Origin: Bacteroidia bacterium
GTDB lineage: Bacteria > Bacteroidota > Bacteroidia > Bacteroidales > GWA2-32-17
Direction: 5' to 3'
NCBI GenBank assembly: GCA_016218155.1
Contig: JACREQ010000032.1
Span: 124,001-188,000, forward strand
DNA: 64,000 nucleotides
Shown here piece by piece: positions 61,060 to 64,000 of this stretch; within the stretch, counting starts at the first letter, position 1; each line of letters opens with the position of its first letter. Made by a program: the position numbers and the translations under genes. The notes under the pieces were generated by a model. That model did not search any database, was not told where the DNA came from, and was given only the letters and a program-made list of their open reading frames with translations.

Positions 61060-62295
61060 TTGAATTTAAGGTATTTCATAGCAAAGCGTTATTTATTTTC
61101 AAAGAAATCAACAAATGTAATTAATGTTATTTCTGCGATTACGGCAACGGGCATTGCTGTAGGTACTATGGCTCTTGTTGTTGTGTTATCAGTTTTTAAT
61201 GGATTGGAAACATTAATTGTAGATCGATTTAACTCTTTTGATCCTGATTTAAAGGTAGTGCCTGTATACGGAAAAACATTTGTACCTGACAGTCTAAAGT
61301 TACAGATTCTTAATTCAATGCCTGGTGTTAAGCTTTATTCTGAATCAATAGAAGAAAATGCGCTGGTTAAGTACGAACAAGTTTATCACCCTTTTATAAT
61401 GAAAGGTGTGAGCCCTTCTTTTGCAGAAATGACAGGAATAGATTCTATGATAGTTACTGGTCATTTTATGCTTGAATATCAGAATAATCCGGTTGCAGTT
61501 ATAGGTATGGGGGTTAATGCTTACTTGTCTGTTTCAATGAACTTTATATCTCCATTAAAAGTTTATATTCCTAAAAGAACATCAGGGTTTTCAGATGATC
61601 CAAACAAAGCATTTAAAATAAAAACAATTTACCCGGTTGGTGTATATGGTATAGATCCTGAAATTGATCAATATATTATTGTGCCGATAAGCTTCGCAAG
61701 AGAATTATTAGAATATAATAAAGAGGTAAGTGCAATTGAAATTAAGCTTAAAAATGGTGTAAAAGCAAATTCTGTGGAAAGGGAAGTACAAAAACTTTTT
61801 GGAGATAAGTATAATGTTAAAAACAGGTACGAGCAACATGAACTTATTTATAAAATTATGAAGTCAGAGAAAGTGATTGTATTTCTTATTCTGGCATTTA
61901 TTTTATTAATTGCTTCTTTTAATATTATTGGTTCACTTACAATGCTTATTATAGAAAAGAAAGAAGATATTAAAACTTTACAATGTATGGGAATGACCAT
62001 GCCAGAAATTAGAAAACTATTTCTTCTTGAGGGTTGGTTGATATCAATAATTGGAGCATTAGCAGGTTTAGCTATCGGAGCAATTATTTGTCTTCTGCAA
62101 ATTAAGTTTGGACTTATTCCTATGCAGGGTAGTAATCCCGGAGCATTTGTAGTTAATGCTTATCCTGTTGAAATGCGATTATTGGACTTTGTTCTAACAT
62201 TTTGTACTGTACTTGTTATAGGTTATCTTGCTTCCCGTTTTCCTGTAAGATATATTACCCGTAAATATATGGGCGAGGAGAGTCCTGGAGTATAA
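61060..62295 (+). CDS. FtsX/LolE-type ABC transporter permease (second gene)
   Basis: 411 residues from a TTG start, 3 bp after rbfA. Same layout as the gene at 59457: MNLRYFIAKRYLFSKKSTNVINVISAITATGIAVGTMALVVVLSVFNGLE, periplasmic domain (about 55-265), then C-terminal TM region (about 268-405; FNIIGSLTMLIIEKKEDIKTLQCMGMTMPEIRKLFLLEGWLISIIG). The pair probably forms a LolCE-like heterodimer. No ATPase gene is visible in the window, so the ATPase is encoded elsewhere. Confidence 0.9.
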   Translation: MNLRYFIAKRYLFSKKSTNVINVISAITATGIAVGTMALVVVLSVFNGLETLIVDRFNSFDPDLKVVPVYGKTFVPDSLKLQILNSMPGVKLYSESIEENALVKYEQVYHPFIMKGVSPSFAEMTGIDSMIVTGHFMLEYQNNPVAVIGMGVNAYLSVSMNFISPLKVYIPKRTSGFSDDPNKAFKIKTIYPVGVYGIDPEIDQYIIVPISFARELLEYNKEVSAIEIKLKNGVKANSVEREVQKLFGDKYNVKNRYEQHELIYKIMKSEKVIVFLILAFILLIASFNIIGSLTMLIIEKKEDIKTLQCMGMTMPEIRKLFLLEGWLISIIGALAGLAIGAIICLLQIKFGLIPMQGSNPGAFVVNAYPVEMRLLDFVLTFCTVLVIGYLASRFPVRYITRKYMGEESPGV

Positions 62296-62336
62296 TATTA
62301 TGCAAAATTTATTAAAAAATATGTAAAAATTTATTT

Positions 62337-63974
62337 ATGAAACAAGTAAATATTATTCTTTTAATTGTTGCAATAATTTTTGTCAAAATTGCAAGTGCTC
62401 AAACAATGGGTGTAATGACTCATACAGCCGGAAGTACTGACAATGGTTATGTTTTGTTTGCGCCAAATTCATATACTGAAACTTATTTAATTGATAAATG
62501 TGGCAGGCTTATGCATAGTTGGCATAGCAATTATTTACCTGGAAATTGTGTTTCATTGTTACCTGATGGTAATTTGTTACGACCTGGAAATTGTCAGAAT
62601 ACTGTTTTTGTTGCTGGTGGCAGAGGCGGTGTAATTGAGAAAATTGACTGGGATAGTAATGTATTGTGGCGTTATTTTATTTCTGATTCAACACAATGCC
62701 AGCACCATGATGTGTATCCGATGCCAAATGGTAATGTTTTAGCTGTTGTTTGGGATTATAAAAATCCTGTTGAAGCAATTGCAGCAGGTCGAGATACTGC
62801 AAAAATAGATACTGCTATTTGGTCAGAAAAAATAATAGAACTACAACCTATTGGAACCGATTCAGCAATAATTGTGTGGGAGTGGAAATTATGGGATCAT
62901 TTAGTGCAGGAATATAATTCAGTTTTGCCAAACTATGGTGTAGTTGCAGATCATCCAGAATTAATAAACATTAATTTTACCAGACCTTTTGCTACAAAAG
63001 AGGCCGATTGGGTTCATATGAATTCTGTAGCATATAATCCATATCTTGATCAAATTGTTATGAGCGCACATAATATGAATGAAATATGGATTATAGATCA
63101 TAGTACAACTAAAGCAGAGGCTGCTGGGCATACCGGTGGTAATTCAGGTAAGGGCGGTGATTTGTTGTATAGGTGGGGAAATCCATTGGTTTATGGTCAT
63201 GGAGTTGTTGCTAATAAAAAGCTTTATGGACAACATTCTGCATATTGGATAGAGCCCGGGTTTCCATTTGGTGGAAGTATAATGTTATTTAATAATGGTG
63301 CTAATCGTCCTACTGGAAGTTTTTCAACGGTTGACATTATAACAACTCCTGTTGATTCAAATGGAAACTACAATCAAACTCTTCCATATTTACCTACATC
63401 ACTTGCATGGACTTATTCAGCAACTGTTCCAACAAGCTTTTTTTCTTCTAAGGTTTCAGGTGCTCAGATGCTACCAAACGGACATGTAATGGCATGTCTT
63501 GGAAATCCCGGAAAGCTGTTTGAATTTGATGAAACAAATGCTACAGTTTGGAAATATTTTGTTCCGGTTGGAACAACAGGACCTTTAACACAGGGAACCA
63601 CACCAATTGGAAACTCAGTTTTTAGATGTACGTTTTACCCTGATACTTTTTCAGGATTTAATAATCATATTATGGTTTCCGGTTTGCCAATAGAGTTAAA
63701 TCCATTAACTACCTGTGAATTGTTTACGAATATAGATGGTGTGAGTAACGAAGTTGAAATATTTATTACTCCAAATCCTGCTAACGACTTTATTGAAGTG
63801 AGTAATAAATGTATTTCTGAATTGATGATTACAACAGTTGATGGTAAGCAAATAAGAACTGTGAAAAATAATAGTCAGATAAGTACTCAAAACCTAAGCA
63901 ATGGAATGTATCTTTTAAAAGTAAAAGATTGCACAGGAGTTGTTAGTTATAGTAAATTTATGGTTAATAAATAG
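62337..63974 (+). CDS. Arylsulfotransferase (ASST)-like T9SS-secreted protein
   Basis: 545 residues. Signal peptide (1-20, ending ASAQ). Residues about 30-455 form an ASST-like beta-propeller: YLIDKCGRLMHSWHSNYLPGNCVSLLPDGNLL, QHHDVYPMPNGNVLAVVWDYK, ADWVHMNSVAYNPYLDQIVMSAHNMNEIWIIDH, GAQMLPNGHVMACLGNPGKLFEFD. The His residues of HHDVYPMP and WVHMNSV are at positions conserved in such proteins. A type A T9SS domain (about 470-545; IFITPNPANDFIEVS, MITTVDGKQIRTV, NGMYLLKVKD) ends it. Sulfotransfer activity is not proven; the donor is unknown. Confidence 0.85.
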   Translation: MKQVNIILLIVAIIFVKIASAQTMGVMTHTAGSTDNGYVLFAPNSYTETYLIDKCGRLMHSWHSNYLPGNCVSLLPDGNLLRPGNCQNTVFVAGGRGGVIEKIDWDSNVLWRYFISDSTQCQHHDVYPMPNGNVLAVVWDYKNPVEAIAAGRDTAKIDTAIWSEKIIELQPIGTDSAIIVWEWKLWDHLVQEYNSVLPNYGVVADHPELININFTRPFATKEADWVHMNSVAYNPYLDQIVMSAHNMNEIWIIDHSTTKAEAAGHTGGNSGKGGDLLYRWGNPLVYGHGVVANKKLYGQHSAYWIEPGFPFGGSIMLFNNGANRPTGSFSTVDIITTPVDSNGNYNQTLPYLPTSLAWTYSATVPTSFFSSKVSGAQMLPNGHVMACLGNPGKLFEFDETNATVWKYFVPVGTTGPLTQGTTPIGNSVFRCTFYPDTFSGFNNHIMVSGLPIELNPLTTCELFTNIDGVSNEVEIFITPNPANDFIEVSNKCISELMITTVDGKQIRTVKNNSQISTQNLSNGMYLLKVKDCTGVVSYSKFMVNK

Positions 63975-64000
63975 CAATATTATTCAGCAATAAAAAAGGC

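Overview
The window comes from a Bacteroidota (Bacteroidetes) chromosome. The evidence is low GC content, start regions without Shine-Dalgarno sites, promoters of the TTG-N~20-TAnnTTTG type, many type IX secretion (T9SS) cargo proteins with C-terminal sorting domains, PorP/SprF and PorE-like proteins, gldD and gldE, and a DUF3494 (ice-binding-like) family. It looks like a free-living member of the phylum; I cannot name order or genus from sequence alone. I saw no rRNA, tRNA, CRISPR array, prophage or intact insertion sequence.

Layout. 0-6.8 kb: signalling genes (SpoIIE-type phosphatase cut by the window edge, receiver-adenylate cyclase, hybrid kinase with receiver and Hpt, membrane-anchored receiver), interrupted by a DUF3494 gene. 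6.9-33.6 kb: an envelope and stress island. It holds three DUF3494 proteins (counting the one at 2.5 kb), two Mla-like permease-ATPase-MCE operons (one with a frameshifted permease), an LEA2/WHy-like protein, a PorP/SprF plus PorE-like pair behind a type-B T9SS cargo, an Omp85-like barrel, YihY, CsbD-type proteins, two lmo0937-type mini membrane proteins, YtxH, YqjE-like and AI-2E transporter proteins, three tandem universal stress proteins, DnaJ/CbpA, and truncated remnants of a glycosyltransferase and a P-type ATPase. 33.9-45.3 kb: mostly housekeeping (GGGP synthase, sfp-type transferase, gldD-gldE-ssb, HU, a 31-residue AURKAIP1/COX24-like protein, rng) and two T9SS cargo genes. 45.3-54.7 kb: a minus-strand set of large secreted surface proteins. 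55-64 kb: DsbD, a Tim44-zinc ribbon-TerB protein, two FtsX/LolE-type permeases flanking rbfA, and an arylsulfotransferase-like T9SS protein.

Main discovery. Seven intergenic regions between 2.3 and 30.5 kb carry the same promoter architecture with fixed spacing: TGTGAAT, then two T(G/A)TAA elements exactly 21 bp apart, then a CTTTG-type -7 element 30-31 bp after the second repeat, 35-59 bp before a start codon. The second repeat sits where the -33 element should be, so this looks like the site of a dedicated activator. Four of the seven also have a GTGAA...TTCAC inverted repeat at the predicted mRNA 5' end. The genes behind these promoters (three DUF3494 proteins, two CsbD-type proteins, two small proteins leading membrane/Usp gene groups) suggest one coordinated envelope-stress regulon, which I do not recognise as described.

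Caveats: function calls rest on recognised motifs, without database searches. Two genes (8713-8965 and 10901-11694) are frameshifted in this sequence; assembly error, real decay and programmed slippage cannot be separated from sequence alone.
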